Of a stretch of 64,000 bases of DNA, positions 17,433 to 26,398 are shown piece after piece. Source of the stretch: Psychrobacter sp. LV10R520-6 (GTDB lineage: Bacteria > Pseudomonadota > Gammaproteobacteria > Pseudomonadales > Moraxellaceae). Where the stretch lies: NCBI RefSeq assembly GCF_900182925.1, contig NZ_LT900024.1, positions 1,240,001-1,304,000 on the forward strand, read 5' to 3'. How positions within the stretch are numbered: position 1 is the first letter of the stretch; every line of letters begins with the position of its first letter. The translations under genes were made by a program, and so were the position numbers. The notes beneath the pieces were generated by a model that ran no database searches, was not told the DNA's origin, and worked only from the letters and a program-made list of their open reading frames with translations.

Positions 17433-17452
17433 ATATAGATTATAGTCTATAT
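17433..17452. promoter_or_regulatory. Likely HigBA operator
   Basis: A perfect dyad ATATAGA-ttatag-TCTATAT lies 13 bases before the toxin start codon, overlapping where the minus-strand promoter should be. A toxin-antitoxin complex binding such a dyad is the normal autoregulation mode. The location supports the role; binding is inferred. Confidence 0.6.
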
Positions 17453-17677
17453 TTTATAGTTAACTGAGATACTTTTCAAATAATAATAGTAAACTTTAGT
17501 ATTTTTCCGGAATTTTTGTTCGAGTTCACTCGGCTATGTTCCAGCGAGACCAACTATCCAAACCAACAATCAAGCTAACAGCCTAAAATTACCTTGGTTA
17601 AACTATAGTGCAATGATAGTCTGTTTCAGTTAGACTAAGCCTATTTTAAAAACAGCCAACTATACTGTAATAGGTTA

Positions 17678-18259
17678 ATGATAGTGAGAAATTGGCAAGT
17701 AATAGCGTTGTGTTTTTCAATAATAGCTTCAATAGTAGCAGCTACTTTTTATCTCAAATATGAACCAAAGATGTTACTAACGTCTAACTAGGGACCAGTT
17801 GATCTAGGTAGAGTTTTTTCTGAAAAAGTAATGGTTGATGTCACTATGATAGACAACATAGGTGACGCTGGCGGTGATACAGAACTTATTACTGGATCTA
17901 GTTTTTATGACAAATCCGAGCCAGTAGACAAGGCATTAGTAAAGTTGGCTGATAGTTATAATAGAAATAAAGAGGAAAAGAAAAGATTAAAGTATAACGA
18001 AATAAGCCCTATTAGTGATGACGCATTCAAGCTGGAGATTCGTACTTATATTACTTATTTAAGTTCAAACTTCACGAATATGCCTTATACATTAACAATC
18101 TCAAAAGAAACATATCGTTTACCAACGGATGCAACTTTAAAAGAGAGTGTTGATAAAATAATTGAAACTAACTTCAAAAAGAAAAAAGAAAAAATATCAA
18201 ACCACTTATTTATTACTGATAAAGTAGCATATGGCTTGGAAGAAAGTGTTAGCAAATAA
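17678..18259 (+). pseudogene. Membrane-anchored unknown protein, amber-interrupted
   Basis: One frame runs 194 codons from ATG 17678 to TAA, broken only by TAG at codon 38 (17789-17791). Before it lies an N-terminal membrane anchor, WQVIALCFSIIASIVAATFYL. After it come GPVDLGRVFSEKVMVDV and a Lys/Asp-rich soluble domain ending GLEESVSK. If TAG stops translation, only a 37-residue peptide or a product restarted at ATG 17831 would be made. No family is recognised. It is AT-rich like the surrounding debris. Confidence 0.65.
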
Positions 18260-18282
18260 GAGAGGAACATTATGGAGACCAT

Positions 18283-18393
18283 CCCGAATTCTGTGTAACT
18301 GCCATTTAGATTAAATGCTTACTGATACGCTCATCAAACATAATCATAAAGCGATTTAAGGCAGACGTCCAGTTACGGATTGGCATAGACCAC
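18283..18393 (-). mobile_element. IS256-family remnant (right end)
   Basis: On the minus strand 18392-18306 encodes WSMPIRNWTSALNRF MIMFDERI SKHLI and a stop, the C-terminus of an IS256-type (Mutator) transposase. The element's terminal sequence, with CTGTGTAACTGCC at 18291-18303, follows. The rest of the transposase is absent: position 18393/18394 is the abrupt junction with the truncated thioesterase copy. The remnant cannot transpose by itself. Confidence 0.8.
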
Positions 18394-18822
18394 TTTTTAC
18401 AGACTGATGATGGTCAGATTCAACACTTTGTAGTCAGTCAAGCGCAGCTACACTACCGTCAGGCTATATTTTTAGATGAGGTAATCTCGGTGCGTATTGA
18501 TAAGGTTGAGCTAAAACCTGCTAGTATTGTATTTTATCAAAGCATTCATCGCAGCTTACCAGAAAATGAGCCAGCAGATAAATCTAAGTCTATTAACACT
18601 TTATTAAGCAGCACTAAAATCGTTATTGCCTGCGTCCAAAATCAAATAAAGCCTGACCCCTCACCACAATCATCGCCACAACCATTAGACCAGCCAGTCA
18701 AACAAGAATCGGTGGCCCCTATGGCTGTTGATAGTAACCCACTAATACGACCGATCCGCGTGCCACAAAAGTTATACGATATGATTCAAAAGGCTATCAA
18801 GCATCACGCTGATGAGCAATAA
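18394..18822 (+). pseudogene. YbgC-like thioesterase, 5'-truncated duplicate
   Basis: The fragment holds the last 142 codons of the thioesterase gene and lacks the first 65, including the catalytic Asp motif. An in-frame GTG at 18490 could start a 110-residue peptide, but it would lack the active site. It differs from the intact copy at a few codons, for example QPVKQES for QPANQES. It keeps the ancestral position just upstream of fetA, so its transcript may still matter for fetA expression. Confidence 0.9.
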
Positions 18823-18898
18823 CCGCTGCTGATGAACAGTCTTACTTATAATAAGAGTACCAATTCTATGCTCACGTTTGAGAATATCTGGGTACATA
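18394..18898 (+). repeat. Long direct repeat, right copy
   Basis: This is the partner of 13536-14040 at an offset of 4858 bases, with no gaps and very few mismatches (for example CAACACTTTG against CAACATTTTG). It begins exactly where the IS256-type remnant ends. Confidence 0.95.
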
Positions 18899-19749
18899 GC
18901 GCACGCCCTACGGTAGTAAGCTCTAGTAGTAACGTCGCTGTGAGTAAGGATAGTCAGGGTATGAGTAGGAAAAATTCGACTCATTCTGCGGTATCTAATG
19001 TACTTGCTCAGTATCAAAAACAGCATCAAAAGTGGCTAGCGCAAATAAAGCGTAGAATTTTGCCTAATGAGTCAGTAGCTAATAAATCAATCCCTGCTCA
19101 TAAACGCGCACTGATAGTCGGTGCTAGTGGCACACTATTACCAGGGCAGGTGACCGTATTAACTGGCCCTTCTGGTAGTGGAAAATCGATATTGTTGCGC
19201 GTGCTAGCAGGTCTATCTTCTATGGACACAGGTGATGTTTGGCAGTACGACGACCCTGTTCAACGTAGCAGTAGCGACTGTTGCATTCATACCACGCCGC
19301 CTACCCAATGGCGCGCGCAGGTTGCACTACTTGCCCAGCACCCACAACTAATAGAAGGTAGTGTCCTTGATAATTTGCAGATGCCGTATCGTCTGCAGGC
19401 TTACCAGCAAAGCTATTTTGATAAGGACTGGCATATTGAACAACTGGCTTATTTAGAGCGCACAGCAGACTTTTTACAGCAATCCGCCAACCACCTATCA
19501 GGTGGTGAACGGCAACTAGTCAATACCTTGCGTCTGCTACAATTGGCCCCGCAAGTGCTGTTATTAGATGAGCCCACTGCCGCTTTAGATCCCGGTACAT
19601 CGGCGAAACTTGTCCAACTAATAATCAACTGGTTACGCGCTGAGCCACAGCGCACTTTGCTATGGGTGACTCACGACACTCAAGATATTATGCCATTAGC
19701 AAATAATCATTGGCACATGCAGGCAGGCGTATTAACTGAAATATTCTAA
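18868..19749 (+). CDS. fetA: ABC transporter ATP-binding protein, FetA-like
   Basis: This is the ATPase of a FetAB (YbbL/YbbM) type ABC exporter, linked in E. coli to iron export and oxidative-stress resistance. Walker A GPSGSGKS, signature LSGGERQ, Walker B VLLLDEPT and the H-loop WVTHD are all present. An insertion of roughly 65 residues, Ser- and Gln-rich, lies between the first strand (MLTFENIWVH) and the segment leading to Walker A. I start at ATG 18868 with AAGAG ten bases upstream (293 residues); ATG 18832 would add 12. It lies 100 bases before fetB, and its 5' end is inside the long direct repeat. Confidence 0.85.
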   Translation: MLTFENIWVHSARPTVVSSSSNVAVSKDSQGMSRKNSTHSAVSNVLAQYQKQHQKWLAQIKRRILPNESVANKSIPAHKRALIVGASGTLLPGQVTVLTGPSGSGKSILLRVLAGLSSMDTGDVWQYDDPVQRSSSDCCIHTTPPTQWRAQVALLAQHPQLIEGSVLDNLQMPYRLQAYQQSYFDKDWHIEQLAYLERTADFLQQSANHLSGGERQLVNTLRLLQLAPQVLLLDEPTAALDPGTSAKLVQLIINWLRAEPQRTLLWVTHDTQDIMPLANNHWHMQAGVLTEIF

Positions 19750-19849
19750 GACTATAATTAAACTATGTACCTATTACCCGTTTTCCCCCTTCTATTTTTT
19801 GGGTTCTATTTCCCTATCTTACGTTGAATATTTTTTATAATGAGCTCCT

Positions 19850-20641
19850 ATGACTGGTACAGACGATTTGCAAATTTTACTGACTGTCAGTGATGTTGCG
19901 CTCGCCAGCAGCATGATCATACTGGTTCTAATAGTGTCGTGGCGGCTACAGCTAAAGTTGACTGCGACACTTTTGACAGCTGCCATTCGTACGGTAGTAC
20001 AGCTTAGCTTTATTGGCTTAATACTGGCATGGATCTTTGCACGTGAACAGTGGTATGAAGTGCTACTGATTTTGACCATTATGACTTTGATTGCAGGAGG
20101 CGCTGCCAAAAATCGAGTCAAACGCAGCTATAAAGGGTTATTTACCGATACCCTTATTGCAGTGAGTACATCGGCCGTGTTAGTCACAATCATTGCTATT
20201 GGTCTTATCTTACAGGTACGACCGTGGTATACACCTCAGTTTATTATCCCCATATTAGGTCTGATACTAGGCAATTCTTTAACAGCAATCTCATTGACCA
20301 GTAACCAGCTTATTGAAGCCTTTCATGAGCAACAGACGCGTATTGAGATGATGCTAACCCTATCCGCCCGTCCATTTGAAGCTGTACACGAGCAGATACG
20401 TGCCGCTATTATCAGCGGTATGACACCCACGCTCAACTCTATGCTGGTGGTTGGTATTGTCAGCTTACCTGGGATGATGACAGGTCAGATACTCGCCGGT
20501 GCGGATCCTACTCAAGCAGTACGTTATCAGATTGTGACGATGTTTCTAATTTGTGTGAGTAGCACACTTGGCTGCACAGTAAGTGCCCTGCTCATTTATC
20601 GACGTTTCTTTAATAACAAACAGCAGTTTGTCGCTCCTTAG
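19850..20641 (+). CDS. fetB: ABC transporter permease, FetB-like
   Basis: This 263-residue inner-membrane permease of the UPF0014/YbbM family partners the ATPase just upstream. Hydrophobic helices alternate with the family motifs AAIRTVVQLSFIGLIL, PILGLILGNSLTAISLT and MTPTLNSMLVVGIVSLPGMMTGQILAGADP. The substrate by homology is iron efflux; phosphate or other cargo cannot be excluded. The ATG follows GAGCTCCT. Its last 21 bases and downstream flank recur at 14062-14110 as part of the deletion scar. Confidence 0.88.
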   Translation: MTGTDDLQILLTVSDVALASSMIILVLIVSWRLQLKLTATLLTAAIRTVVQLSFIGLILAWIFAREQWYEVLLILTIMTLIAGGAAKNRVKRSYKGLFTDTLIAVSTSAVLVTIIAIGLILQVRPWYTPQFIIPILGLILGNSLTAISLTSNQLIEAFHEQQTRIEMMLTLSARPFEAVHEQIRAAIISGMTPTLNSMLVVGIVSLPGMMTGQILAGADPTQAVRYQIVTMFLICVSSTLGCTVSALLIYRRFFNNKQQFVAP

Positions 20642-21097
20642 TTGCTATGGGCTGTCTTTGTTGCCCATTATATATAAAGATATCTGTCAGCTTTATATAT
20701 ATGTACTGCTCAGTTCTTGTATGCTCATATGCAGTTCAGTTATAGTTATGCTAATGTATTGCTGAAATATGTCGTTATGTTTTCTTAACTTTCAATTTAT
20801 AAGTTAATAGGAATCGATAAAAAGTATCAGAACTTAAATATTTTTTTAACGGTTAAGTTTGTTTTGACGGTTAAATTCGGTTAGGCGCTGAACCTGCTAA
20901 ATGGTTCTTTTTCTGTAACTAAGCGAAAATAATATAATGACAACAATATCTGAATAGTCTGTCAATAAACAAGGACGTTATCGCACTTAGCGGCATTTTG
21001 CTCGCATCAGCGCTGATTCGTATTATTGATACGGACAGAACTGTTTTCTCATAACGCCTTTCCCGGTATTAATTATTAAACTTTGAGGACGCTGACA
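20642..21097. other. Gene-free region after fetB
   Basis: These 456 AT-rich bases hold no gene. A perfect AT-only-type dyad, TATATATAAAG / CTTTATATATA (20669-20679 and 20691-20701), follows fetB and may be a weak terminator. The left scar copy breaks off exactly at its first bases. The 3' part should contain the fadD promoter, but I see no clear one. Confidence 0.4.
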
Positions 21098-22789
21098 ATG
21101 ACAGTGAATAAACCTTGGCTTGCTCAATATCCTGCAAGTGTGCCTAAAACGATTGATCCTGATAAGTATGGCAACTTGATAGAGCTGTATGAGGAATGCT
21201 TTAACCGCTTTCGCCTGCATCCTATGAGTGTTTGTATGGGTATTACTCATACTTATGACGACGTTGACAAAGCGTCGCTCGCGATTGCAGCTTGGCTACA
21301 AGCACAAGGGATCCCCAAAGGTAGTATCGTGGCACTCATGATGCCAAACGTACCGCAGTATTTGCCGACTATGATTGGTATATTGCGCGCAGGCTATGTT
21401 TGCACCCCGATCAATCCCTTGTATACAGGCCGTGAGCTGCGTCATCAACTGAATGACTCAGGGGCTAAAGTTATCTTTATTATTGATAATTTTGCTCAAG
21501 CGCTTGAGCAAGTGGTTGATGAGACTTCTATTGAGCGTATTGTCCTATCAAAAATGGGCGATATGATGGGCTTAAAAGGTATTTTAGTTAATACTATTAT
21601 CCGTCAAGTCAAACGCTTGGTACCTAAATATAATCTCAATGACCCTAAGCACGAAGTAACCAAATTCCCTGACGTGCTTAAACAAGGTAAGAACTTACCC
21701 TTTCAAGCGCCAAAAATGGCCTTAAAACAAACCGCTATTTTACAATATACCGGTGGTACGACAGGGCTTTCGAAAGGAACTATTTTAACTCAGCGTAATA
21801 TTGCAGCCGCCGCTATGCAGTCTGAAGCTTGGTTCCGGCCTATCACTTCAGAGATTAATGAGGTGTATATCAATATGGTAATGGCTCTGCCGTTGTATCA
21901 TATTTTTGCCTTTATGCTCAGCCTGTTAGGCATGCGCTCAGGCCATACTTTTATATTGGTACCAAACCCGCGAGATATACCAGGGTTTGTCAAAACTCTA
22001 TCAAGACAACCCTTTCATATCTTCCCTGCCGTCAATACCTTGTTTAGAGGATTGCTTGATAATCCGAACTTTAAACATCTAAACTTCAGTTCGCTACGCC
22101 TCTCGCAGGCGGGCGGTATGGCAGCGACTGAACAGACAGCCGCACGCTGGTTGGAAGTCACTGGTTGTCCCATGATTGAAGGTTGGGGTATGACCGAAAG
22201 TGTGGCTGCTGGTACTGCCAACATCGTAACTGATCGAAAATTTAACGGTACGATTGGCTTGCCATTACCTAGCGTCGATATTACCGTTATTGATGATGAG
22301 GGTAATCGTGTCGGCGTAAATCAGTCCGGCGAGATGTGCATCAAAGGGCCAAATGTGACTTCAGGTTACTATAATAAAGACCGTACTGATGAGTTTACCA
22401 AAGAGGGTTACTTTCGTACTGGCGATATTATTAGTATGGATGAGAAAGGCTACATTACCTTATTAGACCGCAAAAAAGATATGGTTTTGGTCTCGGGCTT
22501 TAACGTCTTCCCGAATGAGATTGAATCGGTAATGCTAGAGTGTGACGGCATTATTGACTGTGCAGTGATTGGCGTTCTCGACGAGCGTCAAGGTGAAGCG
22601 GTCAAAATCTACATTGTGCCCGCAGACAACAATGTCACCAAAGACATCATTAAGGAATTTGCACTGGATAACCTAACTGGATATAAATGTCCTCGTCATA
22701 TCGAATTCGTTAGTGAGCTACCAAAGAGCAACGTCGGCAAAGTACTGCGTAATAAACTGCGTGAAAAACACCTAGCAGACCAGGGTTAA
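21098..22789 (+). CDS. fadD: Long-chain fatty-acid CoA ligase
   Basis: This adenylate-forming enzyme activates fatty acids to acyl-CoA at the inner face of the membrane. The 563-residue product shows the AMP-binding signature YTGGTTGLSKGTILT, the WGMTESVAAG motif, RTGDI and the C-terminal DRKKDMVLVSGFNVFPNEIE and PKSNVGKVLRN motif with the catalytic lysine. The start at ATG 21098 is preferred over TTG 21083 because GAGGA precedes it and MTVNKPW is the usual start. It may supply acyl-CoA to the converging acyl-CoA dehydrogenase group. Confidence 0.93.
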   Translation: MTVNKPWLAQYPASVPKTIDPDKYGNLIELYEECFNRFRLHPMSVCMGITHTYDDVDKASLAIAAWLQAQGIPKGSIVALMMPNVPQYLPTMIGILRAGYVCTPINPLYTGRELRHQLNDSGAKVIFIIDNFAQALEQVVDETSIERIVLSKMGDMMGLKGILVNTIIRQVKRLVPKYNLNDPKHEVTKFPDVLKQGKNLPFQAPKMALKQTAILQYTGGTTGLSKGTILTQRNIAAAAMQSEAWFRPITSEINEVYINMVMALPLYHIFAFMLSLLGMRSGHTFILVPNPRDIPGFVKTLSRQPFHIFPAVNTLFRGLLDNPNFKHLNFSSLRLSQAGGMAATEQTAARWLEVTGCPMIEGWGMTESVAAGTANIVTDRKFNGTIGLPLPSVDITVIDDEGNRVGVNQSGEMCIKGPNVTSGYYNKDRTDEFTKEGYFRTGDIISMDEKGYITLLDRKKDMVLVSGFNVFPNEIESVMLECDGIIDCAVIGVLDERQGEAVKIYIVPADNNVTKDIIKEFALDNLTGYKCPRHIEFVSELPKSNVGKVLRNKLREKHLADQG

Positions 22790-22834
22790 TGTTGTTTGAT
22801 AGAATATGGTCTTTTATTGAAAAAATAAATCGTT

Positions 22835-22872
22835 AAAAAAGCCCTTTATATTAAATGTAGAGGGCTTTTTAT
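22835..22872. terminator. Terminator after fadD
   Basis: AAAAAAGCCCT (22835-22845) and AGGGCTTTTT (22861-22870) arms around a 15-base loop, usable from both strands by fadD and the converging SDR unit. Confidence 0.85.
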
Positions 22873-22929
22873 GGTTCTAATTTTGAAAATATAAGTTTGG
22901 AAACATAATTTAATCAGGAATAAATCTGC

Positions 22930-23799
22930 TTAGCTGATTTTGTTAACTACACTTAAAGGTAAATGCTTCATCGCTTGACCGACTATGGACCATGGAAGGC
23001 TAGGCACGCAAGCCTCTTCAACGCCAAACTCAATCGCCGCAACCATAGCTTTAGTACCGGTTTGCGCATCAACCTCAAACGGTAGTTTTTTGGCATTTTC
23101 GTTGATTTCGGTACGAATATAACCCGGATAAATAGTAGACACCTTAATTGGTAATTTAGTAATTAGCATATCAGCGCGAATACCTTCTGCTAAATGCGCC
23201 AAGCCCGCTTTACTCGCCCCATAAGTGGTCATATGCCCTGCCAGACCGCGCATCGCTGACATGCTTGATATCACTACTAGATGACCACTATTTTGCTCAC
23301 GGAATATCTTCATTGCCGCTTCGCACTGCGCTAATGCTGAGATAAAGTTAATCTCAGCGGTACGGCGATTGGTCTCAAAGCGCCCTTTACCAATACGTCG
23401 ACTCTCACCAACACCAGCGTTTACTACTACCCGATCGATATGACCAAAGTCAGCTTTGAACGCGTCAAAGACTTCAAATATATCATCATAGTTACTGACG
23501 TCCAAAACGCGATACTCAATACGAATCTCAGGATAACGATCCATTAGTTCGGCTTTGAGCTGCTCTAAGCGTTCGGTACGGCGCGCACAAATAGCTAAGT
23601 TATATCCTAACTTGGCAAATAGCCGTGCCATACCTTCCCCTAGACCTGAGCTGGCACCCGTAATCAAAACTGTTTTATCACGTCCGACCTGCTGTTTATT
23701 CAAGCCTTTTAAATAACGCGCGGGCTGAATAGCACTAAATACTTGTTCTTTACTTTGCTTGGCGGCTTGTGTCATTGAACTCATTATTTTACTTGGCAT
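22930..23799 (-). CDS. Short-chain dehydrogenase/reductase
   Basis: This 289-residue NAD(P)-dependent oxidoreductase has a Rossmann glycine motif TGASSGLGEGMA (about residues 48-59), NAGVG, and the catalytic Ser and YGASK (Tyr/Lys). The sequence around residues 80-100 and the basic CARRTERLEQL suggest NADP preference. It is the last gene of a minus-strand group with a histidine phosphatase, a kinase-like gene and an acyl-CoA dehydrogenase, which suggests action on a lipid-derived keto or hydroxy acid. The substrate is not deducible from sequence. About 195 bases separate it from the phosphatase gene. Confidence 0.85.
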   Translation of the reverse strand: MPSKIMSSMTQAAKQSKEQVFSAIQPARYLKGLNKQQVGRDKTVLITGASSGLGEGMARLFAKLGYNLAICARRTERLEQLKAELMDRYPEIRIEYRVLDVSNYDDIFEVFDAFKADFGHIDRVVVNAGVGESRRIGKGRFETNRRTAEINFISALAQCEAAMKIFREQNSGHLVVISSMSAMRGLAGHMTTYGASKAGLAHLAEGIRADMLITKLPIKVSTIYPGYIRTEINENAKKLPFEVDAQTGTKAMVAAIEFGVEEACVPSLPWSIVGQAMKHLPLSVVNKIS

Positions 23800-23994
23800 A
23801 GGCAGTCCCTTGTATATCTATATTAAAGCAGAGCCAAAACGCTATAAACTTTGTTTATAGTGTTTTGAAAGTGTTTATAGCGTCTTTTTAAAGCGTCTTG
23901 CTAAAAGCAGTCTATTATAATGACTATATCTCAATGCATAAGTGGCGGTTATGTATTCAAGGCGGTTATTTGATTATTCAATCTATTTAACAGC

Positions 23995-24747
23995 TTATCG
24001 CCACGTCACAAACCGCTTGCCATCAGCAAATAAATGACTGTATTCGTTTACAGATAACAAGCGCGTACTCTGCTCTTGTAAGGTAATAGCAGTAACCCCC
24101 GTATTAACCAAACTCTTATTAAGCTGATAAGCAACTTGACTGCCTTGTTGTAATAATTGCGCGGTAATAGCCGCTATAACGCCACCTGAAGTAAAAACTA
24201 GCACGGTACTATCACGCTCTAAGTGGCTTAGATTTGCCACTTGTGACCGCACTTGCTCAAGTGCTTGTTGCGCGCGGCTACTAAACTGCGGCCAACTCTC
24301 AACATAGTCAGCATCATTGTCACCGTGATGCCAGCGCTGCATAGCACGGTCAAACAGCTCAGCTAAGCGTGTTTGTGGGGCGTCCGTTTTAGCAAGCTCA
24401 GCAGCAATCGCTGCTTGACTGGTAAAAGCAGGGTCAGACTTGATAAACACATCTTTGTGATTAAACTCATCAAATATCGGCAGCACATAACTATCGGGAG
24501 TTTCCATATTTATGATGGATGACTCGCTACTAGTAGCTAACGATGGCTGATAAGTTTCCCAGAAATGGCGCGCAGAGTCCTGTTGCCGGACCAAGCTACC
24601 AGTAAAAATAGCATCGATTCGGCGCTGAGTAGTCGCATAGTGCTGACCTAACATGCGTGCTTGCGTACCGCCCAACTCTGAAAGTTGATCGTAGTTTTCT
24701 TGTCCAAAGGATGCTTGGCCGTGGCGTGCCAAGAGTATGGTTGTCAT
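23995..24747 (-). CDS. Histidine phosphatase family protein
   Basis: The 250-residue protein of the phosphoglycerate-mutase-like branch has the RHG motif in LLARHGQASFG with the phospho-accepting His at about residue 9. LGGTQARMLGQ and a late catalytic-type segment VLVFTSGGVIAAI, which replaces the usual SHG..IR motif with SGG, follow. The second His is thus not obvious, and activity is less certain. It stands in the group with the APH-like kinase and acyl-CoA dehydrogenase, a pairing in which a phosphatase could remove or control a phosphorylated acyl intermediate; this is inference. Confidence 0.8.
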   Translation of the reverse strand: MTTILLARHGQASFGQENYDQLSELGGTQARMLGQHYATTQRRIDAIFTGSLVRQQDSARHFWETYQPSLATSSESSIINMETPDSYVLPIFDEFNHKDVFIKSDPAFTSQAAIAAELAKTDAPQTRLAELFDRAMQRWHHGDNDADYVESWPQFSSRAQQALEQVRSQVANLSHLERDSTVLVFTSGGVIAAITAQLLQQGSQVAYQLNKSLVNTGVTAITLQEQSTRLLSVNEYSHLFADGKRFVTWR

Positions 24748-24900
24748 AGTGGTACTGCCTTTTTTAAGGTTGGCTATTTTTTATCACTTAATCCATGTAG
24801 TGCCTGCTTATAGCCAGAAGTTTTTTACAGTCCAAAGATATATTATTATCTAAGTACTAAAACCCTAAGCACTCGAATCTTAAATATTAGGATACTCAAG

Positions 24901-26214
24901 CTACTTGGGCGCCGCGTCAAAATAGCCTTTGGGTAAAATACCTTTGACTACTGACTGTACAGGGCTTGGTAGCTTCTCAATAGTGGCAGCATCGACACCC
25001 ATATCTTGCAAGTGCGGCTGCACATGACTGGTAAACAGTACTTCCCCTTCATACTTAGCAATGAGTTTGAGGCATTTAGCATGTAAGACCTGGACGATAA
25101 TCCAAAAGTTATTAAAGGCGGGATTGGTGGTTTGCTTATGATAGTAGCGATAATAAATCTGCTGCACGATACCGGCTAAGCGGAACAAACCAAACACTTC
25201 ATAAAAAGTCCAATTGTCTATTTCTAAGCCAGTCTTACCAAGGTAGTATTCAACTACTTCATCGCGGGTCATCATACCCTCTAGATGGGTCGGCTGGCGT
25301 CGCGACTGTTGCATGATGATATTATCATCCACCTCAATCCAATAAGCCAGCGCACTGCCTAAGTCCATCAGAGGATCACCTAAAGTCGCCATCTCCCAGT
25401 CGAGCACACCAATTACCTTAGTAGGGTTCTGGGCATCTAGAATGACATTATCAAAGCGCCAATCATTATGAATGACGCAGGTTTTGCTATCTGCAGGCGT
25501 GTGCTTGCTGAGCCATTGTCGTACCAGAGCAAAGCTGGGTACGTTCGGTGTTTTTGCTTTGACATAGCGCTTGTTCCAACCACTTACCTGCCGCTCGCAA
25601 TAGCCATCACCACGACCTAGCTCTACCAAGTCCGGATGGTCCTTATAATCGACCTGATGTAACTCAACTAAGGCATCGATGACATTGGTACATAACTCGC
25701 GTGTTTGCGTGGGATCAAGCTCAATTCCTTTGGGCAAATTGGCACGTGGAATAATACCTTCCATGCGTTCCATAATATAAAAGTCTGCACCAATGATCGC
25801 TTCATCGGTGCACAGCGCGACCATTTTTGGTACATACGGATAGACATCAGTAAGGGATTTTTGCACCGTATATTCGCGAACCATATCATGGGCAGATTTG
25901 GCCTTTGTACCTTTTGGTGGGCGACGCAATATTAGATCTTGGTTTTCATGTTGAGAGCTATATTGTAAGCGATAGGTCCAGTTTGATGCGCCACCTGAGA
26001 ACTGGGTAACGGTTGGTTCGCCTACAACCTCAATCCCTTGGTCGCGCAACCAATTGCTGACAGCTTGAGCATCAAGTTCCTCGCCATCACGAATGGCGCC
26101 ACCTTTGTCTAGTACTTTCGTATTTACTTCGCCTTGATTGTCAACCTTGTTATTATCCGTGTCTGTACGACTTTCAGCACTGATATCGTCAGTATTATCT
26201 TGATTATCTGCCAT
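24901..26214 (-). CDS. Aminoglycoside-phosphotransferase-fold kinase, ACAD10/11 type
   Basis: The 437-residue kinase-like protein has the catalytic loop HNDWRFDNVILD (about residue 253) and the metal-binding GVLDWEMATLGDPLMDLG, the pattern of the APH domain in animal ACAD10/ACAD11 and of bacterial LvaA. Those enzymes phosphorylate the 4-hydroxyl of 4-hydroxyacyl-CoA so that an acyl-CoA dehydrogenase partner can process it. The first 45 residues are a Asp/Asn-rich hydrophilic extension. AAGGA precedes the ATG. The acyl-CoA dehydrogenase gene lies 184 bases upstream on the same strand, matching the fused domains of ACAD11. Confidence 0.85.
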   Translation of the reverse strand: MADNQDNTDDISAESRTDTDNNKVDNQGEVNTKVLDKGGAIRDGEELDAQAVSNWLRDQGIEVVGEPTVTQFSGGASNWTYRLQYSSQHENQDLILRRPPKGTKAKSAHDMVREYTVQKSLTDVYPYVPKMVALCTDEAIIGADFYIMERMEGIIPRANLPKGIELDPTQTRELCTNVIDALVELHQVDYKDHPDLVELGRGDGYCERQVSGWNKRYVKAKTPNVPSFALVRQWLSKHTPADSKTCVIHNDWRFDNVILDAQNPTKVIGVLDWEMATLGDPLMDLGSALAYWIEVDDNIIMQQSRRQPTHLEGMMTRDEVVEYYLGKTGLEIDNWTFYEVFGLFRLAGIVQQIYYRYYHKQTTNPAFNNFWIIVQVLHAKCLKLIAKYEGEVLFTSHVQPHLQDMGVDAATIEKLPSPVQSVVKGILPKGYFDAAPK

Positions 26215-26398
26215 GTGACATTCCTTATCATTTGGTTGCAGGGTTGTTTATTTTCTTTCTAGTCAATTTTTGCTTAGGCTATTTAAATAGCCCCTTATGG
26301 TAAGTCCGATTTTAAAATATACAATGCAGCGAATAAAATACTACCCGCTGCACATAACTATCTTCTAACGCCATTATTTTACAGGTTACGAATTATAA

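Noticed and set aside
18490..18822. Separate 110-residue gene started by GTG
   Set aside because: It is the tail of the duplicated thioesterase without its active site.
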